Part shown: positions 30,985 through 39,402 of the stretch, piece by piece | Layout of the letters: every line of letters begins with the position of its first letter | How positions within the stretch are numbered: position 1 is the stretch's first letter | NCBI RefSeq assembly: GCF_005844085.1 | Contig: NZ_VCDI01000007.1 | Span: 122,004-186,003 of the forward strand | Source: Lichenicoccus roseus | GTDB lineage: Bacteria > Pseudomonadota > Alphaproteobacteria > Acetobacterales > Acetobacteraceae | Length of the DNA: 64,000 nt | Direction: 5' to 3' | Notes under the pieces: generated by a model | The model's database searches: none | What the model was told of the DNA's origin: nothing | What the model saw: the letters and a program-made list of their open reading frames with translations, nothing else | Made by a program: the position numbers and the translations under genes

Positions 30985-32475
30985 TCACGCGCCCACCGCC
31001 AATGACATCACCCGCGCCGGGGTCGCATCCTCGCGCGAGAGGATGCCGCGCTGGTTTCCCTTCGACATGACCAGCACGCGATGGCAAAGGCCCAGCACCT
31101 CCTCCAGCTCGGACGACACGACGATGACCGCGATCCCGTTCGCAGCGAGGGTCCGGATGATCTCGTAGATCGCCATCTTGGCGCCGACATCGACGCCGCG
31201 CGTCGGCTCGTCGATGATGAACACGGCGGGATCCTCGACCAGCCACTTGGCGAGCAGCACCTTCTGCTGGTTGCCGCCGGACATCGAGCTCACCGGCAGA
31301 TCGAGACGTCCGCGTATGTCGAAGCGCTGCTTCTGTCTAAGGCCGGTTTCGGCGACGACCGCGCGCGTGATCATGCCGTTCCGCGTCAGTCTCTTTTCCC
31401 AGGGCAGCGTGATGTTCTCCGCTGCGGTGCGGCCGAGATTCAACCCCTGCCCCTTGCGGTCCTCCGGCACCATGAAGATGCCGGCCTCGATCGCACCGGA
31501 TGGCGAAGTGTAGCGGACCGGCTTGCCGTCGACCTTGATCTCGCCCTGATCGAAACGGTCCATGCCGGCGATGGCACGGACGACCTCGGTACGGCCGGCG
31601 CCGATCAGGCCGGCGAAACCGAGGATCTCGCCGCGTGCCAACTCGAACGAGATGTCGCGGAAGACGCCGGTGCGGGTGACGCCGTCCAGTTGCAGGACAA
31701 CGCGATCTCCACGCGGCGGCGGCGCCCGGTGCTCGAAGGTGAATTCGCGGCCCACCATCGCATTGATGATGTCCTGCTGGGTGAAGTGGCCACGCTCCCA
31801 CCCGGCCACCAGCGCACCGTCCCGCAGGCAGATCACCCGGTCGGCGATCTTCATCACCTCGTCGAGACGATGCGAGACATAGATGATCCCGGTGCCTGCA
31901 TCCCGCAGCGCGCGCACCTGTTCCAGTATGCGGTCGGCTTCCGCGCCGCCAAGGGATGCGGTGGGCTCGTCGAAGATGACGTAGCGCGGCCTGCGGATGA
32001 TTGCCTTGGCGATCTCGATACCCTGTTGCACCGCCATCGAGAGGCCGGCAACCTTGCGCTGCGGATCGACCGCAACGCCGAGCTTGTCGAGGACGACCCC
32101 GGCTTCACGCGCCATGCGCGCGCGATCGATCCGGCCCGATGCCACCGGCAGCCGGCCGAGGAAGATATTCTCCGCCACCGTCAGTTCAGGCAGCAGCCGG
32201 ATTTCCTGGTGGATGAGCGCCACGCCCTGGTGCAGCGCCTCCGACGGCGACGCAGGATGATACGGCACCCCATCGAGTGTCATCTCGCCGTCGTCCGGCC
32301 GCACGACCCCGGCGATGATCGAATTGAGGGTCGACTTGCCGGCGCCGTTCTCGCCGACCAGCGCCAGCACGCTGCCAGGCGGCAGGTCGAGATCGACCGA
32401 CTTCAAGGCATGGGTGCCGCCATAGCGCTTGCCCACGCCACGGCAATGCAGTCCGGCCTCGCTGGAAGGGGTCAT
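30985..32475 (-). CDS. Sugar ABC transporter ATP-binding protein (RbsA/MglA type)
   Basis: A 496-residue protein with two fused ATPase domains. Domain one has Walker A GENGAGKS, the signature LSMAVQQGIEIAKAI and Walker B VIFDEPTASL. Domain two has the degenerate Walker A GLIGAGRTEVVRAI, the signature MSGGNQQKVLLAKWL and FIIDEPTRGVDVGAK. This is the standard layout for monosaccharide importers. It is the first gene of its operon; 122-140 bases upstream of its start stands a copy of the putative GntR operator. Confidence 0.95.
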   Translation of the reverse strand: MTPSSEAGLHCRGVGKRYGGTHALKSVDLDLPPGSVLALVGENGAGKSTLNSIIAGVVRPDDGEMTLDGVPYHPASPSEALHQGVALIHQEIRLLPELTVAENIFLGRLPVASGRIDRARMAREAGVVLDKLGVAVDPQRKVAGLSMAVQQGIEIAKAIIRRPRYVIFDEPTASLGGAEADRILEQVRALRDAGTGIIYVSHRLDEVMKIADRVICLRDGALVAGWERGHFTQQDIINAMVGREFTFEHRAPPPRGDRVVLQLDGVTRTGVFRDISFELARGEILGFAGLIGAGRTEVVRAIAGMDRFDQGEIKVDGKPVRYTSPSGAIEAGIFMVPEDRKGQGLNLGRTAAENITLPWEKRLTRNGMITRAVVAETGLRQKQRFDIRGRLDLPVSSMSGGNQQKVLLAKWLVEDPAVFIIDEPTRGVDVGAKMAIYEIIRTLAANGIAVIVVSSELEEVLGLCHRVLVMSKGNQRGILSREDATPARVMSLAVGA

Positions 32476-32596
32476 GGCTCGAGTGGCCGCACCGGAGAGA
32501 CTGCCGGTCGGCGCAGGACGTTGCAGTCGCCGGTCGGCGTACGGTGCGACATGTTTCCCCTCCGGTCGCGAAGCTCTACGGCCACCGCTTATCCGA

Positions 32597-32615
32597 TGGT
32601 GTCCCTAGTATACCA
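32597..32615. promoter_or_regulatory. Putative GntR operator, site 1 (upstream of ABC transporter 1)
   Basis: The 19-mer TGGTGTCCCTAGTATACCA has arms TGGTG/TACCA separated by nine bases. The last 11 bases, CTAGTATACCA, are identical to those of the sites at 35406 and 48816. It lies upstream of the ATPase gene of the first sugar importer and just beyond the end of the MFS gene. Operators of FadR-type GntR regulators commonly have a GT-rich/AC-rich inverted repeat of this size. Confidence 0.6.
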
Positions 32616-32648
32616 AGAGAGCTGATGTCGCAAGCGATCGCGGACCGG

Positions 32649-33908
32649 TCAGGCGGCAATCTCTTCGAGTTCGAGCCCGGGCGGGATCGGCCGCAGCAGC
32701 AGCGTCAGCCACATGCCGAGCGAGGATGCGGTCGCCACCACGAACCAGGTCAGGCCCGGGTTGCCGAAGAACGACATCCAGGTCCAGAGCAGGCTTCCAA
32801 GCACGAAGCCGAGCACTCCCATGGCGGACAGGAAGCCGACCGCGGAACCGCGTATGCGGGTCGGGAAGCTCTCGCCCTGGTAGGCGTAGCCGGCGCCGGA
32901 CCAGGTTCCGTTGGTGGCCTGGTAGAGCACGAAGTAGATCACGGCGACGGCGGCGGGCGACTGCGCGAAGTAGAACAGCACCGTCAGCGGCGCGACTGCC
33001 AGGCCGGACCAGATCAGCACCGACCGTCGGCCGAACCGCTCGCCCAGCGCGCCGCCGACGATGTAGAAGAAAAATCCTATACCGCCCGACACAAGCAGCA
33101 GCTTGCTCGCGTCGGTGCCGGAATAGCCCTTGTACGTCGTGAGCCAGTACGTGATGTAGAAGTTGGTCGCGACGTAGCTGATCCCGTAGAAGATCCACGA
33201 CGCCGACAGCAGGACCAGCTGTCGCCGGATCGGCCCCTCGATGAGGAACAGTTCGCGAAGCGTGATGCGCTGCTGGTCATCGGGTCGCAGCGCCCGCTCG
33301 TGCTCGAAGCGATCAGACTCGCGGATGAAGATGCGTCCAAGGATCACCGCCACGATCGGCAGGATCCCGAACAGGAACACCAGCCGCCAACCAAGGCCAC
33401 CCGCTGCGAGATAGACGCCAGAAGCCAGGAAAACCCCGAGCGGCCAGCCGCCCTGCACGATCGAGTACAGGAAACCGCGCCCTCGTGCGGGAAGCTGCTC
33501 GTTGACGATGGTGATCGAGACGGCAAGTTCCGAATAGGCCAGGCCGGAGGCGATCGCCCTGACCAGCACGAGGGACCAGAAGCCGTTCACCAGTGCGGTC
33601 AGGCCGGTGAAGATGGCAGTCCCCGTCAGGCAGAACATCCACACCCGCCGCCTGCCGAGGCGATCCATCGCGTAGCCGGTGAACAACGTGATGACGAATT
33701 GCGCCCCGAAGACGAAGAAACCGAGCATCCCGAGCCCGGTCTCCGATATTGCGAGATCGTGTGCGATCGCCGGCAATGCCAGGACGAGAAGATTGAGGTC
33801 GTAGGAGGCAAGCGCCCAGCCGGCGAGCGCCACGCAGACCAGATAGACGACGTAGCGGCGGGCGGCGGATCCCGCGCGTGCCGGCACCGCCGGTCCGGAG
33901 GCGCTCAC
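32649..33908 (-). CDS. MFS transporter (sugar/organic acid type)
   Basis: A 419-residue transporter with twelve predicted membrane segments. The cytoplasmic loop 2-3 signature is GYAMDRLGRRRVW and the second-half copy is GALGERFGRRSVL. The length and motifs suit the metabolite/H+ symporter group. The GTG start overlaps the stop of the upstream monooxygenase-like gene (GTGA), so it is the third gene of an alcohol dehydrogenase-ABM-MFS operon behind the operator at 35406. The substrate is probably related to that of the neighbouring ABC importers. Confidence 0.9.
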   Translation of the reverse strand: MSASGPAVPARAGSAARRYVVYLVCVALAGWALASYDLNLLVLALPAIAHDLAISETGLGMLGFFVFGAQFVITLFTGYAMDRLGRRRVWMFCLTGTAIFTGLTALVNGFWSLVLVRAIASGLAYSELAVSITIVNEQLPARGRGFLYSIVQGGWPLGVFLASGVYLAAGGLGWRLVFLFGILPIVAVILGRIFIRESDRFEHERALRPDDQQRITLRELFLIEGPIRRQLVLLSASWIFYGISYVATNFYITYWLTTYKGYSGTDASKLLLVSGGIGFFFYIVGGALGERFGRRSVLIWSGLAVAPLTVLFYFAQSPAAVAVIYFVLYQATNGTWSGAGYAYQGESFPTRIRGSAVGFLSAMGVLGFVLGSLLWTWMSFFGNPGLTWFVVATASSLGMWLTLLLRPIPPGLELEEIAA

Positions 33909-34198
33909 GAAAGTCGCTCCAGCTCCGTGATCACCGGCGCCGCAGCGAGCAGCGGCTCGAGTTGTGCAAGTGTCTTTGCCACGTGCGCGCTACCGGCATG
34001 CCCGTCGAACGCAGTCCTGTCGCGCCATCCGTCGAGAATGACGAAGGCGTTGCTGTCGTGGACTTCCCGATGCAGGTCATAGAACAGGCAGCCGTCCTCG
34101 CCGCGGCTCGGCTCGACGAAGCCACGCAGCAGCGCCTCGACCTCCTGTGTATTTCCGTCGCGGGCAACGAATCGTGCAACGATTATCAACGCCGTCAT
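33905..34198 (-). CDS. Antibiotic-biosynthesis monooxygenase (ABM/YgiN-like) domain protein
   Basis: A 97-residue protein forming one ferredoxin-like ABM domain. Family marks are IIVARFVARDGNTQEVEALL, GCLFYDLHREV and FVILDGWRDRTAFDGH, with a histidine near residue 68. Relatives include quinol monooxygenase YgiN and LsrG, an isomerase of a phosphorylated signal sugar, so an isomerase or sugar-modifying role is as likely as oxygenation. It is coupled to the MFS gene by a GTGA overlap and follows the dehydrogenase by 95 bases. Confidence 0.85.
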   Translation of the reverse strand: MTALIIVARFVARDGNTQEVEALLRGFVEPSRGEDGCLFYDLHREVHDSNAFVILDGWRDRTAFDGHAGSAHVAKTLAQLEPLLAAAPVITELERLS

Positions 34199-34293
34199 GG
34201 CGCCTACTCCATTTGGGGCCGATGAGGTCGGGATCGCCACGCGGCGTGTCCGCAGGCCATGCATGGAAAGGGAGCCGTGGGACGCCCGGTCTC

Positions 34294-35340
34294 CTACAGC
34301 ACGAACACGCCCTTGCCGCTGGTTTGCTGGTCGAACAGCCTGTAGGCCTCTGGGCCCTGGTCGAGGGACCATTCCTCGGTGAACAGGGTCTCGACCGGCA
34401 GGTGTCGTTCGGCGACGAAGCGGGCGCAGTCGGCCAGTCCCATGATCGAGAACACCCAGCTGCCGTAGATGGTGCGCTGCTTGCGCAGCATGTCGGCGCT
34501 GATGTCGAGGTCCATGTTGTGCCCCTCGCCCACCACGCACATCCGGCCCCACTCGCGCGTCGCGCGCAGCGCCGTCAGACGCCCCACCCCGGTGCCGGAG
34601 GTGTCCATCGCCAGTTCCGCGCCACGTCCGCCGGTCAGCGCCAGGATCGCCTCCACCGGATCGGTCTCGCGCGGGTTCACCACGTGCGCGGCGCCGAACT
34701 CGGTCGCACGCGCCAGCCGGTGCGCCTCGATGTCGAGCGCGATCACCCGCGCCCCCAGCGCGCTGCCCAGCAGGGTGGCGGACAGACCGACCGGACCCTG
34801 ACCCACCACCACCAGCGTGTCGTCGCCCGAAACATCCAGCCGCTTGAGCGCGCTGTATGCCGTGCCGGTGCCACAGGCGACCGCGGCCCCGGTCTTGAAC
34901 GACAGCGCGTCCGGCAGCTTGACCACGTTGCTGGCCGCCGCCTTCAGGTAGGGTGCGTGGCCACCGTTGGCGGTGATGCCGTAGATCGCCTCCAGCCCGT
35001 TGTCGCACATCTGCGGCCAGCCGGACCGGCAGGTGCGGCAGCAGTCGCAGCCATGCGCGTGATGCACCATCACCCGGTCGCCGATGCGGGCCTGCCGTGG
35101 ATCCACCCCGGCGCCCACCGCCTCGATGACGCCGCACGGCTCGTGGCCGGCCACCACAGGACCCGCCAGCTTGATGCCGATGCCCGGATCCTCGCCCTTC
35201 GGCGTGCGGTAGAACTTCAGGTCGCTGCCGCACATGCCGGACGCCCTGATGGCGACCACCACCTCGCCCGGACCCGGCGTCGGATCAGGAAACGACATCA
35301 GCTCGACCTCGCGGCCGCCGGTGAAGACGAGACCCTGCAT
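34294..35340 (-). CDS. Zinc-dependent alcohol dehydrogenase, copy 1
   Basis: A 348-residue medium-chain dehydrogenase. The catalytic zinc site shows in ASGMCGSDL and VVAGHEPCG; the structural zinc site has four cysteines in HGCDCCRTCRSGWPQMC. The NAD motif is VVVGQGPVGLSATLLGSALG. It resembles polyol and threonine dehydrogenases that oxidise secondary alcohols. It heads the ABM-MFS operon, with the putative operator 66 bases before its ATG. All but the last codons match a second copy at 47704-48750: the C-terminus reads GVFVL here and GVFLL there. Confidence 0.93.
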   Translation of the reverse strand: MQGLVFTGGREVELMSFPDPTPGPGEVVVAIRASGMCGSDLKFYRTPKGEDPGIGIKLAGPVVAGHEPCGVIEAVGAGVDPRQARIGDRVMVHHAHGCDCCRTCRSGWPQMCDNGLEAIYGITANGGHAPYLKAAASNVVKLPDALSFKTGAAVACGTGTAYSALKRLDVSGDDTLVVVGQGPVGLSATLLGSALGARVIALDIEAHRLARATEFGAAHVVNPRETDPVEAILALTGGRGAELAMDTSGTGVGRLTALRATREWGRMCVVGEGHNMDLDISADMLRKQRTIYGSWVFSIMGLADCARFVAERHLPVETLFTEEWSLDQGPEAYRLFDQQTSGKGVFVL

Positions 35341-35448
35341 GCTGGCTCCTTCCCTCCCGCCCGGGGGCGATACCCCAAGCCGCGCGACATGGCTGTCGCT
35401 GTTGTTGGTAAGCCTAGTATACCACAGACGCCGGGAAAGAAAGTGCCT
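34303..35448. repeat. Direct repeat DR1, left copy (1,146 bp: dehydrogenase plus promoter)
   Basis: This segment recurs at 47713-48858 in the same orientation, at a constant offset of 13,410 bases, and I saw no difference on comparing the lines. It starts within the last codons of the dehydrogenase gene and ends 108 bases before its start codon, thus carrying gene, ribosome site, promoter and operator. Beyond both borders the sequences are unrelated. No inverted terminal repeats or transposase accompany it. Confidence 0.95.
35406..35424. promoter_or_regulatory. Putative GntR operator, site 2 (between dehydrogenase copy 1 and gntR)
   Basis: TGGTAAGCCTAGTATACCA has perfect outer arms TGGTA/TACCA with nine bases between. 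It lies 66 bases upstream of the dehydrogenase ATG (minus) and about 50 bases upstream of the regulator start (plus), a position suited to controlling both, including autoregulation. Confidence 0.65.
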
Positions 35449-35476
35449 CCGCCATCAGAAGCTGGTGAAATGCGTC

Positions 35477-36337
35477 ATGACGTTCCGTGAAAGGAAATCC
35501 GCGTTGGCAAGCAGACGGCCCACCGATGGGGCCACCACTCCGTCCCGGTCGCGGCCGATCCGCCGCCGACGGCTCTACGAGGACGTCGTCGAACGGCTCG
35601 AGACGCTGATCAACGACGGCGTCTACCCGGCGGGCTCGGAGCTTCCCTCCGAGCGCGCCCTCATGCTGGAATTCGGCACCGGGCGCCCGGCCATCCGCGA
35701 GGCGCTGTTCGCGCTGCAGAAGATGGGCATCCTGCGACTCAGCCCCGGCGAGCGTCCCCGCGTGCAGGAGCCGGGCGGCTCGGTGATCCTGGAGGCGATG
35801 CACGGCGCGGTCACCCGCTTCATCGGCCAGCCCGGCGGCCTGCGGCAATTCCAGCGCGCCCGCGTGTTCTTCGAGGCAGGCATCGCGCGGGAAATCGCCA
35901 GCCATGCCAACGAACGCGACCTCGAAGAGCTGCGGGCGGCAATGGACGCCAACCGCGCCGCGGTCGGCAGTCCGCGGCGTTTCGAGGAGACCGACGTTGC
36001 CTTCCATCTCTGCCTGGCGAAGCTCGCGCACAACCCGCTCTTCATCGTCATCCACGATGCCATGTTCGACTGGCTGTACAGCCAGCGCACGGTGACGCTT
36101 GGTTTCCCCGGCCAGATCGATTTCGCGCTCGCGGCGCACGAACGCATCACCGAGGCAATCCTGGCGCGTGATCCGGATCGCGCCGAGCGGGCGATGCGCG
36201 AGCATCTCGAGCACGGCCACATGCTCTACTGGTCCATCATGAAGCAGGCCGAGCTGGCCGGCGGCCATGCATCGGTACGCGAGGCAGCCAATCTTGCGAC
36301 AGCCGAGGCACTCGAGCGCGGCGGCGGCGAGGGCTAG
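35477..36337 (+). CDS. GntR-family regulator, FadR/FCD subfamily
   Basis: A 286-residue repressor or activator. The winged helix is at about residues 35-100 (LYEDVVERLETLINDGVYPA, then LPSERALMLEFGTGRPAIRE). The C-terminal FCD helical domain includes ETDVAFHLCLAKLAHNPLF and HERITEAILARDPDRAERAMREHL, with the Asp and His residues that bind metal and a carboxylate ligand in this group. A TTG at 35504 with AAAGGAAA upstream is an alternative start that would remove nine residues. It is the only regulator inside the sugar-acid cluster and is probably the reader of the 19-bp operators. Confidence 0.92.
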   Translation: MTFRERKSALASRRPTDGATTPSRSRPIRRRRLYEDVVERLETLINDGVYPAGSELPSERALMLEFGTGRPAIREALFALQKMGILRLSPGERPRVQEPGGSVILEAMHGAVTRFIGQPGGLRQFQRARVFFEAGIAREIASHANERDLEELRAAMDANRAAVGSPRRFEETDVAFHLCLAKLAHNPLFIVIHDAMFDWLYSQRTVTLGFPGQIDFALAAHERITEAILARDPDRAERAMREHLEHGHMLYWSIMKQAELAGGHASVREAANLATAEALERGGGEG

Positions 36338-36377
36338 CCGCCCCCGGCTATCGCACCAACGCAGCTTGTCGACCAAT

Positions 36378-36396
36378 TGGTATGAGAGGTATACCG
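36378..36396. promoter_or_regulatory. Putative GntR operator, site 3 (upstream of the SDR-RLP operon)
   Basis: TGGTATGAGAGGTATACCG keeps the TGGTR-N9-TACCR spacing of the other sites, with one change in the last arm. It contains the perfect 8-mer palindrome GGTATACC and overlaps a 10-bp palindrome ACCAATTGGT at 36372-36381. It ends 56 bases before the SDR start codon. Confidence 0.55.
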
Positions 36397-36452
36397 GGAT
36401 GCTCCCGGGTTCCGGTCCGGGTCACCGCCACATAGAAGCGGAGTGCAGGGAG

Positions 36453-37238
36453 ATGACGGTGGAAGCCAGACAGGCAGTGTACGGCGCGATCTATCCGAGC
36501 CTGCGGGACCGGGTGGTGCTGGTCACCGGCGGCGGCAGCGGCATCGGCGAGGAGATCGTCCGGCACTTCGTCGAGCAGGGCTCGCGGGTCGCCTTCATCG
36601 ACAATGCCGAGGTTCCGACGCGCAGCTTCCTGGAGCAGCTCGCGGCGGAAGGACATCGCCCGCACTGGGAGGATGCCGACCTGACCGACGTCGCCGCCGT
36701 GCGGGCCGCGATCGGACGCATCCGTGCGGCGTTCGGGCCGATCGAGATCCTGGTCAACAACGCCGCCAACGACCAGCGCGTGAAGGTCGAGGACGTCACC
36801 AGCGAATACTGGGACGACCGTATCGCGGTGAACCTCAAGCACCAGTTCTTCTGCGCCCAGGCCGTGCTCGACGACATGATCAAGGCGGGCGGCGGCTCGA
36901 TCGTCAACATAGGTTCGTTCGCCTACGATGCCGGCTTCTCCGACGTCGTTCCTTACCTCTGCGCGAAGTCCGGAGTAGTCGGCCTCACGCGCGGCCTCGC
37001 ATTCGATTACGGCAAGCACAACATACGCGTGAACTGCGTGATGCCCGGCTGGATCATGACGAAGCGCGCACTGGAGAACTGGGTCGGCGAGGAAGGCCGT
37101 GCCGAGCAGGACCGCAGGCAGTGCCTGAAGCGTCCGCTGCAGCCGTTCGAGGTGGCAAAGGTCGTGCTGTTCTACGCATCGGACGAATCGAGCGCCTGCA
37201 CCCGGCAGAGCTACCTCGTCGACGGAGGCTGGGTATGA
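36453..37238 (+). CDS. Short-chain dehydrogenase, sugar-type
   Basis: A 261-residue SDR. The cofactor motif is LVTGGGSGIGEEIVRHF, with Asp in RVAFIDNAE favouring NAD; VNNAAND and the triad NIGSFAYD, YLCAKSGVVG follow. The end, SYLVDGGWV, is typical of sugar dehydrogenases (galactose and arabinose types). Start: ATG at 36453; a GTG at 36459 with AGGGAG six bases upstream is a good alternative. It heads the RLP operon and overlaps the SMP-30 gene by ATGA; oxidation of a sugar to its lactone, hydrolysed by the next gene product, would be logical. Confidence 0.9.
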   Translation: MTVEARQAVYGAIYPSLRDRVVLVTGGGSGIGEEIVRHFVEQGSRVAFIDNAEVPTRSFLEQLAAEGHRPHWEDADLTDVAAVRAAIGRIRAAFGPIEILVNNAANDQRVKVEDVTSEYWDDRIAVNLKHQFFCAQAVLDDMIKAGGGSIVNIGSFAYDAGFSDVVPYLCAKSGVVGLTRGLAFDYGKHNIRVNCVMPGWIMTKRALENWVGEEGRAEQDRRQCLKRPLQPFEVAKVVLFYASDESSACTRQSYLVDGGWV

Positions 37239-38122
37239 GCCTCGCGATCGCGGGGGTCGAGGAACCAGAAGGGCCAGTCTGCCTCGAGGACGGCAGCTTT
37301 CTCATCGTCGAGATGTCGGACCGTCGTCACGCCGTGGTGCATGTCGGCACCGACGGACGCAAGCGCGACGTCGCGGTGACGGCGGGGCGACCGAACGGCC
37401 TCGCCATCGATGGCGACGGGCTGGTCTGGATCGCGGAAGCAACCGAAGGCGCGCTGCTGGCGGTCACCATGGATGGCGTCGAGCGTTGCAAGGTAGCCGG
37501 CGACGCGGATGGGCGTTTCCTCTGGCCGAACGACATCGCGCTGGCTCCGGACGGCATGCTCTACATGACGGATTCCGGTATCATCGATCGCGACTTCATC
37601 GACGGGCTCGACATCCGCGCCGACTACATGACGGCGCCCTACGATGGCCGGCTCTACGAGATCGATCCCCGTCGCGGCGTCGTCAGCCGCACGCTGGACC
37701 GCGGCCTCCGCTTCACCAACGGCATCGCCTTCGGTCCGGACGGCCTGCTCTACGTCGCCGAGACCCTGAGCGGCGACATCTTCGTCTATGACCGCACCGC
37801 GACAAGCCCGGCGCGACGTCTGTTCGGCAACTGCCTTGCGCCGGATGATTCAACCGACTTCAAGGGACCGGACGGGATCAAGTTCGGCGCCGACGGCCGC
37901 CTCTATTGCACAATCTACGGCCAGGGCGTGGTGGCGGTGCTGGATCGTGAAGGACGACTGGTCGAGCGGCTGCCGACGCAGGGCCGCAAGCCGACCAACA
38001 TCGCCTTCCGCCGGAACGGCCGGGAGGCACTGGTTACCGAAGTCTCGGGCTCGGCGGTCGAGATCATGGCGATGCCGACGGAGGGCCTGGCATTGTTCTA
38101 CCCGAAGGGCCTGCGTCCATGA
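37235..38122 (+). CDS. SMP-30/gluconolactonase-family lactonase
   Basis: A 295-residue six-bladed beta-propeller hydrolase. Blade repeats are seen in RPNGLAIDGDGLVWIAE, LWPNDIALAPDGMLYMTDSG, FTNGIAFGPDGLLYVAET and GPDGIKFGADGRLYCTIYG; the metal ligands expected in EEPEGPVCLEDG (Glu), PNDIA (Asn) and the later Asn/Asp are present. It probably opens an aldonolactone made by a dehydrogenase of the cluster. The described apionate pathways use a different lactonase family (ApnL), so this could be a replacement. It overlaps both neighbours by four bases. Confidence 0.88.
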   Translation: MSLAIAGVEEPEGPVCLEDGSFLIVEMSDRRHAVVHVGTDGRKRDVAVTAGRPNGLAIDGDGLVWIAEATEGALLAVTMDGVERCKVAGDADGRFLWPNDIALAPDGMLYMTDSGIIDRDFIDGLDIRADYMTAPYDGRLYEIDPRRGVVSRTLDRGLRFTNGIAFGPDGLLYVAETLSGDIFVYDRTATSPARRLFGNCLAPDDSTDFKGPDGIKFGADGRLYCTIYGQGVVAVLDREGRLVERLPTQGRKPTNIAFRRNGREALVTEVSGSAVEIMAMPTEGLALFYPKGLRP

Positions 38123-39402
38123 CAACGCCCGTGAGCGAACCGCGCTTCACCGCTCGCTACTGGCTCGAGACCGCCTTCCCGGTCGAGGAAACCGCCGCCG
38201 CGATGGCGGGCGAGCAATCCACCGGCACCTTCCTGAAGCTGGCCAGCGAGGCGGATCCGCTGGTGCAGCAGCAGGCCGCCCGCATCGAGGCGGTAAGCGT
38301 GCTCGACGAGGTCGCCACGCCCTCGCTGCCGGGCGCGGTGGCGCCCAAAGGCATCGCACCGGTCTGGCGGCGTGCCGAGGTCACGCTCTCCTGGCCGCTC
38401 GACAGCATCGGCCCGTCGCTGCCCAACCTGCTCGCGACCGTCGCCGGAAACCTGTTCGAGCTGCGCGAGCTGTCGGGACTGCGCCTGCTGGACATCACGC
38501 TGCCGCAGCAGTTCCTCGACCGCTATCCAGGCCCGGCCTTCGGCGTTTCCGGGACCCGTCGACTGGCCGGTGTCGAGCGCCTGCCGCTGATAGGAACCAT
38601 CATCAAGCCGTCGGTCGGACTCGATGCCGCACGCACGGCGGAAGCGGTGGCAAAGCTTGTCGATGCCGGCATCGACTTCATCAAGGATGACGAGCTGCAG
38701 TCGGATGGCCCCGCCTGCCCGTTCGAGGCCAGGGTCGATGCCGTCATGCGCGTCATCAACGACCGCGCCCAGCGTTTCGGACGCAAGGCGATGTATGCCT
38801 TCAACCTGACCGGCGAGATCGACCAGATGCGGCGCCGGCACGACATCGTGGTTGCAGCCGGCGGCACCTGCGTGATGGCCAGCGTCAACAGCGTCGGGCT
38901 CGCCGGGTTCTCGGCGTTGCGCACCCATGCGACTCTGCCGATCCACGCCCATCGCAACGGCTGGGGCGCCTTCTACCGCTCGCCGGCGCTCGGCTTCGAC
39001 TACCGTGCCTGGTCGAAGCTGTGGCGCGTCGCCGGCGCCGACCACATGCATGTGAACGGCTTGCGCAACAAGTTCGCCGAGGACGGCACGTCTTCGATCG
39101 CATCGGCGCGCGCCTGCCTGACTCCGCTCACGGAAGCCACCCCGGCCACCGTCATGCCGGTGTTCTCGAGTGGCCAATGGGCCGGACAGGCCGGCGAGAC
39201 GTATGAGCGCCTGGGCAGCGCCGACCTCATATACGCCTGCGGCGGCGGCATCGTCGGCCACCCGGACGGCGTCGCGGCGGGCGTGGAGAGCGTGCGCGCC
39301 GCCTGGGAAGCGGCAATGGATGGGGAGACCGTCGAGGCGCGCTCGGCACGAACCCCGGCCCTGGCGACGGCGCTCCAATTCTTCGGAAAGGTACGCGGAT
39401 GA
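38119..39402 (+). CDS. RuBisCO-like protein (OiaX/OiaT-type candidate)
   Basis: A 427-residue form IV relative of the RuBisCO large subunit. Most catalytic residues can be aligned by eye: Glu32 and Thr37 (spinach E60, T65), Asn111 (N123), Lys163 (K175), the carbamate lysine and metal ligands Lys189-Asp191-Glu192 in FIKDDE (K201, D203, E204), His278-Arg279 (H294, R295), His311 (H327), Lys318 (K334), Ser350/351 (S379) and GGG at 375-377. Lys177 is replaced by Ser165. RLPs next to a DUF1537 kinase and an ApnO-like protein are known to decarboxylate or cleave 3-oxo-isoapionate 4-phosphate (OiaX, OiaT). Which of the two applies cannot be decided here. Confidence 0.9.
   Translation: MTTPVSEPRFTARYWLETAFPVEETAAAMAGEQSTGTFLKLASEADPLVQQQAARIEAVSVLDEVATPSLPGAVAPKGIAPVWRRAEVTLSWPLDSIGPSLPNLLATVAGNLFELRELSGLRLLDITLPQQFLDRYPGPAFGVSGTRRLAGVERLPLIGTIIKPSVGLDAARTAEAVAKLVDAGIDFIKDDELQSDGPACPFEARVDAVMRVINDRAQRFGRKAMYAFNLTGEIDQMRRRHDIVVAAGGTCVMASVNSVGLAGFSALRTHATLPIHAHRNGWGAFYRSPALGFDYRAWSKLWRVAGADHMHVNGLRNKFAEDGTSSIASARACLTPLTEATPATVMPVFSSGQWAGQAGETYERLGSADLIYACGGGIVGHPDGVAAGVESVRAAWEAAMDGETVEARSARTPALATALQFFGKVRG

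Noticed and set aside
38119..39402. True carbon-fixing RuBisCO
   Set aside because: Although most active-site residues align, Lys177 is Ser, there is no small subunit or phosphoribulokinase gene nearby, and the neighbours are a DUF1537 kinase and sugar-acid genes. This points to a RuBisCO-like protein.
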